This document shows positions 1-7,732 of a stretch of DNA of 62,465 nucleotides, one piece after another. The DNA lies in NCBI GenBank assembly GCA_028820325.1, contig JAPPJO010000112.1, positions 1 through 62,465 of the forward strand. The letters are read 5' to 3'. The DNA is from Gammaproteobacteria bacterium. GTDB lineage: Bacteria; Gemmatimonadota; Gemmatimonadetes; Longimicrobiales; Gaopeijiaceae. Positions within the stretch are counted from its first letter, which is position 1. Every line of letters starts with the position of its first letter. Below the pieces are notes generated by a model. That model saw nothing but the letters and a program-made list of their open reading frames with translations, was not told the origin of the DNA and did not search any database. The translations under genes were made by a program, and so were the position numbers.

Positions 1-31
1 GGGGGGCCCCCCCCCCCCCCCCCCCCCCCCC
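1..31. repeat. G6C25 homopolymer tract at window edge
   Basis: Six G followed by twenty-five C sit at the first bases of the window. Such a tract at a sequence end is more likely an assembly or sequencing artefact than biology, although a real slippage tract cannot be excluded. Confidence 0.8.
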
Positions 32-920
32 GCCAGCCCCTCCGGGAGACACACGAAGTGTGGCCACGGAGGGTAGGCTGGCTGCCCTACATAAGCCGCG
101 TCCCACAAGCCCTTGGGCGCGGCGTCCGGGACCCGGCAACCACCGCCGTCGCAGCGGTGTCGGGACACCTCCGCGAGCGCTCCGGGGGAGCCGTTCAGGC
201 GGACCTCGCGAAGCGCGGCTGGCGGTGGGGCGAAGGCCGGCGATGCCGGGCCGTCCATGCACTCCGGAAGCCGGAGCGGCGAACGATCTCGCCGGCGCCC
301 ATGTAGCTGGGCGCGGGCACCGGTTCCGTCTTGGGGTGGATCAAGCTGACTACTTGCGACTCCTCCGGTGTTTCGGCTCGTTCGCTCGTGCTGCCCTTCA
401 CGCTTCGGTGACCCGAAGGGCGGCGTCCTACGAGTCTCATCCGCCACGGGTTTCAATCCAGTCGACGGAACCGAAGGCAGCCGAGGCCGATCCCGGCCCA
501 TGTCGAGAGCTTTCGAAGGCGTGACCATCCGCACGGTTCGGATCGGAAGCGTCACGACGAATGCCGTGGCAGATGGTGCGGAGGTGTCCGCCGGTGATAT
601 GCAGACCGGCGTGTCGGACTGGTGTTTCGGCGTCTCCATGCTTGGAGGCTGACGGATCGATCGCGGGGAAGTCAACCGGGCCGAAACGCCCCATTGTCCC
701 GGAACGTGTCAGGTTGTTTCAGAACGTGTCAGAGCCATCGGACGCCGCCGCCAGCGGCTCGTCGCAACGCCCCCGTGGGAGCGCTCACCGGGGTCAGGTG
801 AGCGGAGACGGAATCGCCTGCCGCAGCCTGCGCGCTCGTCTCGGAGACACTAGGTTTGAGGGGTGTCCGTCCGATGGACGGATCGCTAGCGACGCCGCGA
901 ACGCGCCACGGGAGGGCTTC
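32..920. other. Non-coding or unrecognised stretch upstream of mod
   Basis: About 890 bases hold no open frame with a recognisable domain or a good ribosome binding site. Open frames of 75-155 codons exist on both strands, but their translations are low-complexity, rich in Arg, Ala and Pro, as expected from random GC-rich sequence. The only structured elements are the paired repeats at 702-732. Confidence 0.5.
702..732. repeat. Paired 11-bp direct repeats, IS-end-like
   Basis: GAACGTGTCAG occurs at 702-712 and again at 722-732, a 20-bp period with similar flanks. Multiple short terminal repeats with about two helical turns of spacing resemble the ends of IS21-family elements, but no istA/istB-like gene is visible. 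This could be an orphan IS end or simply an operator. The family assignment is an inference. Confidence 0.35.
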
Positions 921-2543
921 TTGCCACGGCTCCACTTCAAGGGGAAGGTCTTCGTCGAGAACCACCACTTGGCCGTGCCGTTCCACGAGCTTCTTCCGGT
1001 ACGAGAGAAGGGCCTGAGCGAGAAGGCGAGCCTGCGCGACAACCTGATCGTCCACGGCGACAACCTGGCCGCCCTGAAGTCCCTGCTTCCGACCTACCAC
1101 GGCAAGGTGAAGTGCGTCTACATCGACCCGCCCTACAACACGGGCAACGAGGGCTGGGCCTACAACGACAACGTGAACTCGCCCCTGATGCGGGACTGGC
1201 TGGGCCGGGTGGTGGACCGCGACGACCTGACCCGCCACGACAAGTGGTGCTGCATGATGATGCCGCGCCTCAAGCTCCTCCGAGAACTGCTCCGGGAGGA
1301 CGGGGCGATCTTCGTATCCATCGACGACAACGAGGTGCACCATCTACGTGGGCTGATGGACGAGGTGTTCGGCGAGGAGAACTTCGTGGCGACGGTCATC
1401 TGGGAGAAGGTGTATTCGCCCAAGAGCAGCGCGAAGTACTTCTCGGAAAACCACGATTTCGTGGTGGTGTACGCGAAGAAAAAGGAGTCGTTCAAGCGGA
1501 ACCTGCTGCCGCGCACGGCGGAGGCCGACGCACGATATCGGAATCCCGATGACGATCCGCGAGGGCCGTGGAAGTCCAGCGACCTCTCTGCACGGAACCC
1601 CTACAGCAGGGGAACCTATCCGATAACCTGTCCGGGGGGACGGATCATCGATGGCCCCCCGCCCGGACGATTCTGGTCCGTTTCTGAGGACAGCTTTCGG
1701 GAACTGGACAGAGACAACCGCATCTGGTGGGGAAGCGACGAAAACCAAGTCCCCGCCGTCAAGCGGTTCTTGGCGGAGGTGCAGCCGGGACTGGTCCCCG
1801 AGACGATCTGGACCTACAAGGAGGTCAATCACACTCAGGGTGCGAAGAAGACGCTTCTACAGCTCTTTCCCGACGACCTACCAGACTTCACGACCAAGCC
1901 GTTCGAGCTAATCCAGCGGATGGTCCGCCTGTCCACCGACCCCGACTCCATCGTGCTCGATTCCTTCGCGGGTTCCGGCACCACGGCCCACGCCGTCCTC
2001 GCGCAGAACCGGGAGGACGGTGGCAACCGGCGGTTCATCCTCGTGGAGTGTGAGGACTACGCCGACAGCATCACCGCCGAGCGCGTCCGGCGGGTCATTC
2101 AAGGGGTTCCGGGCGCAAAGGACGACGCCCTCAAGGCTGGCCTCGGGGGCACGTTCAGCTACTTCGAGCTTGGCCGTCCAATGCAGCAGGAGTCGCTCCT
2201 CGACGGCTCCCACCTGCCTTCCTGGGAGAAGCTCGCGGGATACATCTTCTTCACCGCGACCGGGCAGGAGTTCGACCCAGCCGAGACCAACCCAGACACC
2301 GGATTCGTCGGGCGCACCGCGTCCCACGATGTCTTCCTTTTCTACCAACCGGATGTCGAGACGCTCAAGAGTCTCGCCCTTTCGCTGGCCGAGGCCCGCG
2401 CCTTGCCGGACGGGGGATCGCGAAGGAGGCTCGTCTTCGCGCCCACCAAGTACCTGGATCGCGATTTCCTTCACCAGTACCGGATCGATTTCCAGCAGTT
2501 GCCCTTCCAGATCTACGAAGCGATCGACAGGCTGGAACGATGA
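921..2543 (+). CDS. mod: Type III restriction-modification DNA methyltransferase (Mod)
   Basis: Predicted site-specific adenine-N6 (or cytosine-N4) DNA methyltransferase and specificity subunit of a type III system. DPPY (motif IV) lies at residues 69-72, ahead of the AdoMet-binding FAGSGTT (motif I) at 349-355, the beta-class order used by Mod proteins. The block after DPPY (GNEGWAYND, then EDGAIFVSIDD) is typical of the family. The frame is open from 561, but the conserved protein begins MPRLHFKGK at the TTG at 921, which has GGAGGG just upstream at 911-916, so I take that start (540 aa). The stop overlaps the res start as ATGA, so the two are translationally coupled. The target-recognition region is expected between the two motifs; its DNA target cannot be read from sequence. 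Confidence 0.93.
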   Translation: MPRLHFKGKVFVENHHLAVPFHELLPVREKGLSEKASLRDNLIVHGDNLAALKSLLPTYHGKVKCVYIDPPYNTGNEGWAYNDNVNSPLMRDWLGRVVDRDDLTRHDKWCCMMMPRLKLLRELLREDGAIFVSIDDNEVHHLRGLMDEVFGEENFVATVIWEKVYSPKSSAKYFSENHDFVVVYAKKKESFKRNLLPRTAEADARYRNPDDDPRGPWKSSDLSARNPYSRGTYPITCPGGRIIDGPPPGRFWSVSEDSFRELDRDNRIWWGSDENQVPAVKRFLAEVQPGLVPETIWTYKEVNHTQGAKKTLLQLFPDDLPDFTTKPFELIQRMVRLSTDPDSIVLDSFAGSGTTAHAVLAQNREDGGNRRFILVECEDYADSITAERVRRVIQGVPGAKDDALKAGLGGTFSYFELGRPMQQESLLDGSHLPSWEKLAGYIFFTATGQEFDPAETNPDTGFVGRTASHDVFLFYQPDVETLKSLALSLAEARALPDGGSRRRLVFAPTKYLDRDFLHQYRIDFQQLPFQIYEAIDRLER

Positions 2544-5119
2544 TCCTGAAGGAATACCAGAAGCGTACGGTCGCGGCGGTCCGCGGCTTCGTCGCGGAGT
2601 TGGCGAAATGGCGGGCCGAGGACGAAAAGGCGCGGGAGCATAACCCTAACTGGGGTTCGGACTGGGTGCAGCGAGCGTGGGAGAGTACCGCAGTCGGACG
2701 GCGCTACAACTCCCGCCGGAACGGGCTCGGCGAGCACCTTCCGGCCTTCTGCCTCAAGATTCCGACCGGGGGCGGCAAGACGCTGCTTGCGACTAGGGTG
2801 ATCGATCTCGTGAACGCCCACTTCCGGCAGAGTCGGCGTGGGCTGGTGCTTTGGATCGTGCCCACGACGCAGATCTACAACCAGACGCTCAAGGCCCTCA
2901 AGGACCGCGACCACCCCTACCGCCAGCAACTCGACCTGTCGTCGGGCCAGCGCACGCGCATCTTCGAGAAGACCACGGCGTTCGGCCCGCGCGATGTCGC
3001 CGAGAACCTCTGCGTTCTTCTGCTCATGCTCCCATCGGCCAACCGGAAGACGAAGGACACCCTCCGGATGTTCCGCGACAGCGGAGGCTTCGACCGGTTC
3101 TTTCCCCCGGACGACGATCCGACCGCGCACGCCAAGATGCTGGAGGAATACCCCAATCTCGACACCTTCGAGCAAACGGCGGGGTTCTGGGGCCGCTACA
3201 TCAAGACATCGCTCGGAAACACGGTGCGGCTGCTGCGGCCGCTCATCATCCTCGACGAGGGACACAAGGCGTACAGCGCCAACGCGAAGGCGACGCTCGA
3301 AGGATTCAACCCCTGCATGATCGTCGAGCTTTCGGCCACGCCGGCCAGGGGCGCGAACGTGCTCGTCGAGATCCTGGGCCGGGAACTCAACGCCGAGGAG
3401 ATGATCAAGCTCGACCTCCACATTCTGAACAAGGCGGGCGGCGACTGGCGCGGCACGCTGTTGGAGTCGGTCGAACACCGCGAAGCCCTTGAGGCCGCGG
3501 CGCGGCTTCACGAAGCCGAGTCCGGCACCTACATCCGGCCCATTTGCGTGATCCAGGTGGAACGGACCGGCAGACAGCAGAGGAAGCCGGGGTACGTTCA
3601 CACCGACGACGTGCGCGAATACCTGCTCCAGCACCCGGGAATCGCGCCGGAGCACATCGCGATCAAGACCAGCTCGAAGGACGAATTGAAGGAGGTGGAC
3701 GACGTTGGTGGCCTGCTGTCCCGCGACTGCCCGATCCGTTTCATCATCACCAAGCAGGCGCTTCAAGAGGGCTGGGACTGCCCGTTCGCCTACGTCCTCA
3801 CGATCCTCACCAACCCGATGTCGAGGACGGGGATCACCCAGCTCGTCGGTCGGATTCTGCGGCAGCCCCACGCGAGCAAGACGGGGGTGGCGCTACTGGA
3901 CGAGAGCTACGTGTTCTGCTTCAGCCGACGCGGGAACGAACTGCTGAAAGAGGTCAGGAAGGGGTTCGGGCTGGAGGGGTTGCAGGGCTTGGAAGGAAGG
4001 GTCGTCTCCGATGACGGCCCGGTCCGCCCGCCGGAGAAACTGACGACGCGGCAGCGGACGCGGTATCGGTCAGCCGCACGGGATCTGGTCCTGCCCGCCT
4101 TCATGATCCGGGACAAGAACGGATGGCGTCTGGTCCGCTACGAGGCGGACATACTTTCGCGCGTGCGCTGGGACGACATCGACCTCTCGGGGCTGCACGA
4201 TCTGGAGTTGGGCGAGGGGAGCGCAGGAGACACCCTGGTGGTGACCAACCTCGCTGGCGACACGCCCGTTTCGGGGCGGGAGGCCGTGAACGGCGACGAT
4301 GCGGAAACCGCCGAACCCCCCGGCGCTGGCGACTCCGGCAACGGCGGCGATCCGGTGGACTACTTCTTCGCGGCCAGCCATCTTCTGGACTTGGTTCCCA
4401 ATCCCTGGCAGGGACGCGATCTGGCCCGGCGGGCCTTTGAAGCCCTGCTCGAACGCTACCCGGCGGATCGCGTGGCGGCCAATCACGTCTTCGTGCTCGA
4501 AGAGTTGCGGCGTCGGGTCGAGCGAGAACGCGACCGCTTGTCGCGAGAGGTCTTTCGCAGCCTCTTGGAGTCCGGAAGGATGCGTTTTCTGGTCGTCGCG
4601 GACGATCTCAAGTTCACTCGCTTGCCTGAGAAGATCGAGGTTCCGAAGGCGAAGCAGGCGAATCGGGAGGACGGGACACCCTACCAGCGCAACCTCTTCG
4701 ACCGTACCACGGAAGACGATCTCAACCAGTTCGAGAACAAGGTCGCGACGTACTTGGACCAGCAGGCGCGGCTTTTCTTCTGGTACCGCAACCGATCCCG
4801 CAAGGACTACTATGTGCAGGGGTGGAAGCCGCGCCGGATCTACGCCGACTTCATCGTGACGCTACGGGGTGGAGAGCCCGAGGCGGACGACGGCTTCCAC
4901 CGGGTCTTCGTGGTCGAGACCAAGGGCGTCCACCTGAAGGACTCGGAGGACACCGAATACAAGCGATCCGTCTTCGACATCTGCGGCGAGCACGCCCGCA
5001 AGGCCGATTGGGCTGATTTCGTGCCCGCCATGCGGAGCAAGGTGATGCGCTTCGAGGTCGTGGATGAGGACGAGTGGCAGGCGCGCTTGAACGGAATGTT
5101 GTTCCGGGAAGACGCTTGA
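2540..5119 (+). CDS. res: Type III restriction endonuclease helicase subunit (Res)
   Basis: ATP-dependent translocating endonuclease that works with Mod to cut unmodified DNA. Superfamily 2 helicase motifs appear in order: PTGGGKT (Walker A, K80), LDEGHK (motif II, about residue 239), ELSATP (motif III), a QEGWDCP block, and QLVGRILRQ (motif VI). The C-terminus carries a PD-(D/E)XK nuclease signature, YADF with Asp near 769 and VETKG with Glu near 793 and Lys near 795. All catalytic elements look intact at 859 aa, slightly shorter than phage-type Res proteins. The ATG overlaps the mod stop by four bases (ATGA). No third gene follows on this strand, so the system looks like a plain two-gene type III unit. 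Confidence 0.94.
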   Translation: MILKEYQKRTVAAVRGFVAELAKWRAEDEKAREHNPNWGSDWVQRAWESTAVGRRYNSRRNGLGEHLPAFCLKIPTGGGKTLLATRVIDLVNAHFRQSRRGLVLWIVPTTQIYNQTLKALKDRDHPYRQQLDLSSGQRTRIFEKTTAFGPRDVAENLCVLLLMLPSANRKTKDTLRMFRDSGGFDRFFPPDDDPTAHAKMLEEYPNLDTFEQTAGFWGRYIKTSLGNTVRLLRPLIILDEGHKAYSANAKATLEGFNPCMIVELSATPARGANVLVEILGRELNAEEMIKLDLHILNKAGGDWRGTLLESVEHREALEAAARLHEAESGTYIRPICVIQVERTGRQQRKPGYVHTDDVREYLLQHPGIAPEHIAIKTSSKDELKEVDDVGGLLSRDCPIRFIITKQALQEGWDCPFAYVLTILTNPMSRTGITQLVGRILRQPHASKTGVALLDESYVFCFSRRGNELLKEVRKGFGLEGLQGLEGRVVSDDGPVRPPEKLTTRQRTRYRSAARDLVLPAFMIRDKNGWRLVRYEADILSRVRWDDIDLSGLHDLELGEGSAGDTLVVTNLAGDTPVSGREAVNGDDAETAEPPGAGDSGNGGDPVDYFFAASHLLDLVPNPWQGRDLARRAFEALLERYPADRVAANHVFVLEELRRRVERERDRLSREVFRSLLESGRMRFLVVADDLKFTRLPEKIEVPKAKQANREDGTPYQRNLFDRTTEDDLNQFENKVATYLDQQARLFFWYRNRSRKDYYVQGWKPRRIYADFIVTLRGGEPEADDGFHRVFVVETKGVHLKDSEDTEYKRSVFDICGEHARKADWADFVPAMRSKVMRFEVVDEDEWQARLNGMLFREDA

Positions 5120-5435
5120 AACCGGGGCGTCCGCATACGGATAATTCCCGTCAATTGGTTGCGGTTTTCCGGTCATTCGGGCACGGTCCAGCAGTGTCCA
5201 GCCCAAGGGCAGGAGTGGCAGATCGTGCAGCCCTGATTGAACTTACGCGATCTCCTGCCGTGATTTGAACCTCGGACGTTCCGCATACCCCGTGTATAAC
5301 ACGGAGGCTGACGAGGGGCTTTGCCCCTTCGATCCCCTGAGGACCTTCCACTCGCTACAATCTCGCGGCCCGGCAACGGAGGCGAGCGCTGATCGTTGCC
5401 GATCAATGTGCCGCCCGTAGGGGGGTGAGCGCAGA
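5120..5435. other. Intergenic region with small hairpins and a tRNA-like scar
   Basis: No gene is seen. The stretch contains a perfect 6-bp hairpin (CCGTGT-ATA-ACACGG) and a second (AGGGGC-TTT-GCCCCT) just downstream, neither followed by a T-run. Read on the minus strand it contains GGTTCAAATC preceded by an anticodon-arm-like stem, which resembles the 3' half of a tRNA, but the T-stem does not pair. It may be a recombination scar next to the restriction-modification genes. Confidence 0.35.
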
Positions 5436-5876
5436 CTATGCGGTTGGTGTCGACGGCATCAGGCGCGCGCTGATCTCCACGGTTCGCGCGTTGCCACAGT
5501 GGTCCACCTCAACGGATACTCCGCTCGTGCGCCAAGTCTGATAGCCTTCGGCAGCAACCTCCACATCATAGAGGAAAACCTCCGAACGAGCCCCTGGAGG
5601 TCCCCTGCCGCCCGCGAGCTTGGTATTCGGAGGGACCAAGGTCATGGGCTCACGCACTCCTCCGCTGACAGTGAAGCCGGTCGGATTCGCGCTGTGCGGG
5701 ACAAACCTCCCCGAGCCCGCGTCCAAGACGTCAATCAGGATGCCCGGTGGATCCTCCAGAGGGCAAGCCCCGTCGTCGGCGAGGATTCCGCATGCATAGC
5801 CACCCGCAAGCAGCACTAAGACCGTCGTGGCCGCTATCCACGCTTCACGCGCCCGCCCCGTGCATTTCAATGGCAT
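5436..5876 (-). CDS. Small secreted or lipoprotein, duplicated family, copy 1
   Basis: 146-aa exported protein of unknown function. A basic start (residues 1-11) is followed by a hydrophobic segment ending LLAGGYAC, which gives a lipobox-like Cys near 29. The mature part reads as a small beta-sandwich: conserved PPGI-IDV-DAGSG-FVP-SANP-GF-VSG, then YDVEVAAEGYQTW, which resembles peptidase-associated or carboxypeptidase-regulatory-like folds in which the AEGY motif is common. AGGAGG lies five bases before the ATG, a strong ribosome binding site. It is clearly paralogous to the gene at 6340-6771 along its full length, and the homology continues into the DNA upstream, so a whole module was duplicated. 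Substrate or partner unknown. Confidence 0.72.
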   Translation of the reverse strand: MPLKCTGRAREAWIAATTVLVLLAGGYACGILADDGACPLEDPPGILIDVLDAGSGRFVPHSANPTGFTVSGGVREPMTLVPPNTKLAGGRGPPGARSEVFLYDVEVAAEGYQTWRTSGVSVEVDHCGNARTVEISARLMPSTPTA

Positions 5877-5885
5877 GCGCGCCTC

Positions 5886-6107
5886 CTACTGTTCGCAATC
5901 ATCATCCTCGTCCCAGCAAACGCTCACCGTACGGTACACCCACCGCTCCCGTCCATGCGATCCCACTGTTGCACGAAGTTCGAAGCTGGAAGATCCCTCG
6001 GCAATCCATAGGGAAATCTGGCTCGTGCTGCCAATGCTGCGCCAGGAGCCGTTGCCGGTCCGTTTGTGCCATGCGTAGGTGTAATCGCCCAGACCTCCAG
6101 TCCGCTG
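5886..6107 (-). pseudogene. 3'-remnant of a secreted Ig/PKD-like protein, copy 1
   Basis: Immediately upstream of the copy-1 lipoprotein, an open stretch of about 73 codons ends with TAG at 5886-5888. Its translation has protein character: GDYTYAWHKRTG, NGSWRSIGSTS, SFELRATVGS and a Cys/Asp-rich tail CWDEDDDCEQ. Alternating Y-W and S-x-LRATV motifs suggest the last strands of an Ig-like or PKD-like domain. It has no start codon and is closed upstream by an in-frame TAG at 6108-6110, so it appears to be a truncated 3' end. The same segment occurs upstream of copy 2. Confidence 0.5.
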
Positions 6108-6185
6108 CTAGTGCAGCGCGGCGACGAGCCGGGGGTTCAAGGGGGGCGCGGCGTCCCCCTTTCCAGGCCCGCAGTGTTCAACACT

Positions 6186-6238
6186 GTGTCGGCTGGCTCC
6201 CTACCACTAACAAGGTTGGGAGCCAGCCCTGCCGACAC
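6186..6238. repeat. Long inverted repeat between the two lipoprotein modules
   Basis: GTGTCGGC-TGGCTCCC (6186-6201) pairs perfectly with GGGAGCCA (6218-6225) plus GCCGACAC (6231-6238), giving a 16-bp stem broken by a 5-base bulge, with a 16-base loop. There is no T-run. It lies downstream of copy 2 and upstream of the copy-1 remnant, so it could terminate copy-2 transcription or be a miniature repetitive element. Confidence 0.55.
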
Positions 6239-6339
6239 GCGGGCAATCCGGTCTCGGGAACGAGGTGAGCCGTGAGCGCGGCGGGATCGTCCGCGGGCTA
6301 CCCGGCCGACGGCGGGACTGCCATCGGGATGAGCGCAGG

Positions 6340-6771
6340 CTATCCGGTTGGTGGGGACGGCAACAGTCGTGCGGTCATCTTCACGGTTCCAGCGTGACCG
6401 CAGTGATCCATCTGAACGGATATCCCGGTCGCGTGCCAAGGTTCATAACCCTCGGCCACGATCTCCACATCGTAAATCCCTGGGCGGTCGTGAGCGCCTA
6501 CGAGTACGGTGCGATCCGGATCTGGATCTACCTCGGTCATGGTCTCTCGCACTTGAAGCCTCCCGCTGACAAGGAAACCGATTGGGTTCGCGCTCTGTGG
6601 GACAAACCATCCTGAGCCCGCGTCCATGACATCGATCTCGATGCCCGGCGGGTTCAGCCCTGTGCAGGTAGGGTCAACGAAGATCCCGCATCCCTGGCCA
6701 CCGGTGAGCACCAGGACCAGTGCGCCCACCATCCCCGCTCCGCACGTCCGGCCAGTGCGCTTCGACGTCAC
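6340..6771 (-). CDS. Small secreted or lipoprotein, duplicated family, copy 2
   Basis: 143-aa paralogue of the protein at 5436-5876. The same frame stays open upstream to 7026. The GTG at 6769-6771 aligns exactly with the copy-1 ATG (V-T-S-K-R-T-G-R against M-P-L-K-C-T-G-R), with AGGA upstream, so I choose it. A hydrophobic stretch ends in TGGQGC, a lipobox-like Cys, and then the shared PPGIEIDVMDAGSG, SANPIGF and YDVEIVAEGYEPW blocks follow. In this copy the TAG that ends the upstream gene in copy 1 is lost, so the remnant reads in frame into the lipoprotein. Function unknown; membrane anchoring is predicted from the lipobox. Confidence 0.62.
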   Translation of the reverse strand: MTSKRTGRTCGAGMVGALVLVLTGGQGCGIFVDPTCTGLNPPGIEIDVMDAGSGWFVPQSANPIGFLVSGRLQVRETMTEVDPDPDRTVLVGAHDRPGIYDVEIVAEGYEPWHATGISVQMDHCGHAGTVKMTARLLPSPPTG

Positions 6772-6782
6772 ATTACGCGCGT

Positions 6783-6893
6783 CCTGTGTGTCGCAATCGT
6801 CATCATCCGCATCCCAGCAAACTGGCCCGTGCTGCCAATGCTGCGCCAGGTACCGTTGCCCGCGCGCTCGGGGCTGAAAGGCGAGTAGAGGTG
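6783..6893 (-). pseudogene. Second remnant of the Ig/PKD-like protein, with internal deletion
   Basis: The segment encodes LYSPFSPERAGNGTWRSIGSTGQ, matching the copy-1 remnant (NGSWRSIGSTSQ). It then jumps directly to the terminal CWDADDDDCDTQ in a different reading frame. Compared with copy 1, about 100 bases between GCCAG and TTTGCTGGGA are missing, producing a frameshift. The remnant is clearly non-functional as a protein. Confidence 0.48.
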
Positions 6894-7065
6894 GAGTTGT
6901 TGCCACGATCGCGGCGGTGTGCGACGAAGCGGTTCGGCACTGTGCTCGCCACTCGCTCGCGCGCCTCTGCGATTTGGCCGCACTCCGCTGGCTCATCCGA
7001 GAGCGTCCGAGACCGTCGATCAGCATCCTGTTCAGGAAACACGAACAGATAGGGGAACGGCAATC

Positions 7066-7096
7066 ATCATAGGTAGTGTAAATAACGCACTATCAA
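7066..7096 (-). promoter_or_regulatory. AT-rich promoter-like segment
   Basis: In an unusually AT-rich stretch (7060-7115), the minus strand reads TTGATA (7096-7091), 19 bases, then TATGAT (7071-7066), a plausible -35/-10 pair reading toward the copy-2 module. TAGTG (7074-7078) and CACTA (7088-7092) form a small inverted repeat between them. The spacer is longer than ideal. Confidence 0.3.
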
Positions 7097-7220
7097 CATC
7101 TTACAAAATCAACGCCCATCCAGCCATGGAAGCGCCCCCGATCCAGGCTTAAGCTTCACGCCCTTGTCGGCCCCGGGCGCTTGCGCCAACATCATTCCAG
7201 AGGGGAGGGGACGCGCGAAG

Positions 7221-7679
7221 ATGGACATCACGCTCATCGGCATGCTGGCGACGACCGTGGGGACGGGGATCACCGTCGTGGCGCTGGTTTCCCGGAGCAT
7301 CGGGAGCCTGCGGAGCCACATGGACGGGAGGATCGACGCCCTGGCCCACGCCAACCAGCTGGCTCACGATACCATTGGTGCGCGGATCGACGCCCAAGGT
7401 GACAAGCTGGGCGCGCGGATCGATGCCCAAGGTGACAAGCTGGGCGCGCGGATCGATGGTCTTCGCACCGAGCTGGGCGGCCGAATCGAGGGTCAGGGAG
7501 CGGAACTGGGTCGGCGGATCGAGGCCCAGGGAGGCCGGATCGATGACCTTCGCGCCGAGCTGGGCGGGAGGATCGATGCTCAGGGCGGGCGGATCGACGC
7601 CCTGGAGGCAAGGGTGGCCCGGATCGGCGGCGACGTGGCGTTCATCAAGGGCCGGCTGACCACGCAGCCGGACGGCTGA
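7221..7679 (+). CDS. Membrane-anchored hendecad coiled-coil protein
   Basis: 152-aa protein with an N-terminal hydrophobic anchor (residues 5-25, LIGMLATTVGTGITVVALVS) followed by a long coiled coil. From residue 54 the sequence is built from 11-residue units of the form G-A-R-I-D-A-Q-G-D-K-L, later mixed with 8- and 10-residue variants, ending in VARIGGDVAFIKGRLT. Hendecad repeats usually form right-handed or nearly straight coiled-coil stalks. The ATG at 7221 precedes the anchor, with GGGGAGGGG about ten bases upstream; the open frame continues further 5' but adds no hydrophobic or conserved sequence. The role is unknown: a stalk, tether or small scaffold. A hairpin follows the stop. Confidence 0.75.
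   Translation: MDITLIGMLATTVGTGITVVALVSRSIGSLRSHMDGRIDALAHANQLAHDTIGARIDAQGDKLGARIDAQGDKLGARIDGLRTELGGRIEGQGAELGRRIEAQGGRIDDLRAELGGRIDAQGGRIDALEARVARIGGDVAFIKGRLTTQPDG
7381..7512 (+). repeat. 33-bp tandem repeats inside the coiled-coil gene
   Basis: Four consecutive 33-bp units begin at 7381, 7414, 7447 and 7480. The first two differ by a single base, and later units diverge and change length. Each unit encodes one 11-residue turn, so slippage changes stalk length in frame. Confidence 0.8.
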
Positions 7680-7716
7680 GGGCCCGCAGGTCCACCATCC
7701 TGACCGTGACGGCACC

Positions 7717-7732
7717 GACGCCCATAGGCGTC
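7717..7732. terminator. Hairpin between convergent genes
   Basis: GACGCC-CATA-GGCGTC is a perfect 6-bp stem with a 4-base loop, lying between the stop of the coiled-coil gene and the stop of the opposing lipoprotein gene. No T-run follows on either side, so termination strength is uncertain. Confidence 0.4.

Noticed and set aside
450..459. GTTTCAATCC, resembling the end of some CRISPR repeats
   Set aside because: It occurs only once, with no spacer-repeat periodicity and no cas genes.
60..524. 154-codon plus-strand open frame
   Set aside because: The translation is compositionally biased (Arg, Ala, Pro), there is no ribosome binding site, and overlapping frames on both strands are equally open, as expected for GC-rich DNA.
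2513..3871. 452-codon minus-strand frame across res
   Set aside because: It is a shadow of the plus-strand res gene. Helicase motifs are read only on the plus strand.
5235..5350. Possible complete tRNA gene on the minus strand
   Set aside because: The T-stem does not pair, the anticodon loop has an unusual G32/C38 pair, and no acceptor stem is found, so it was not annotated as a tRNA.
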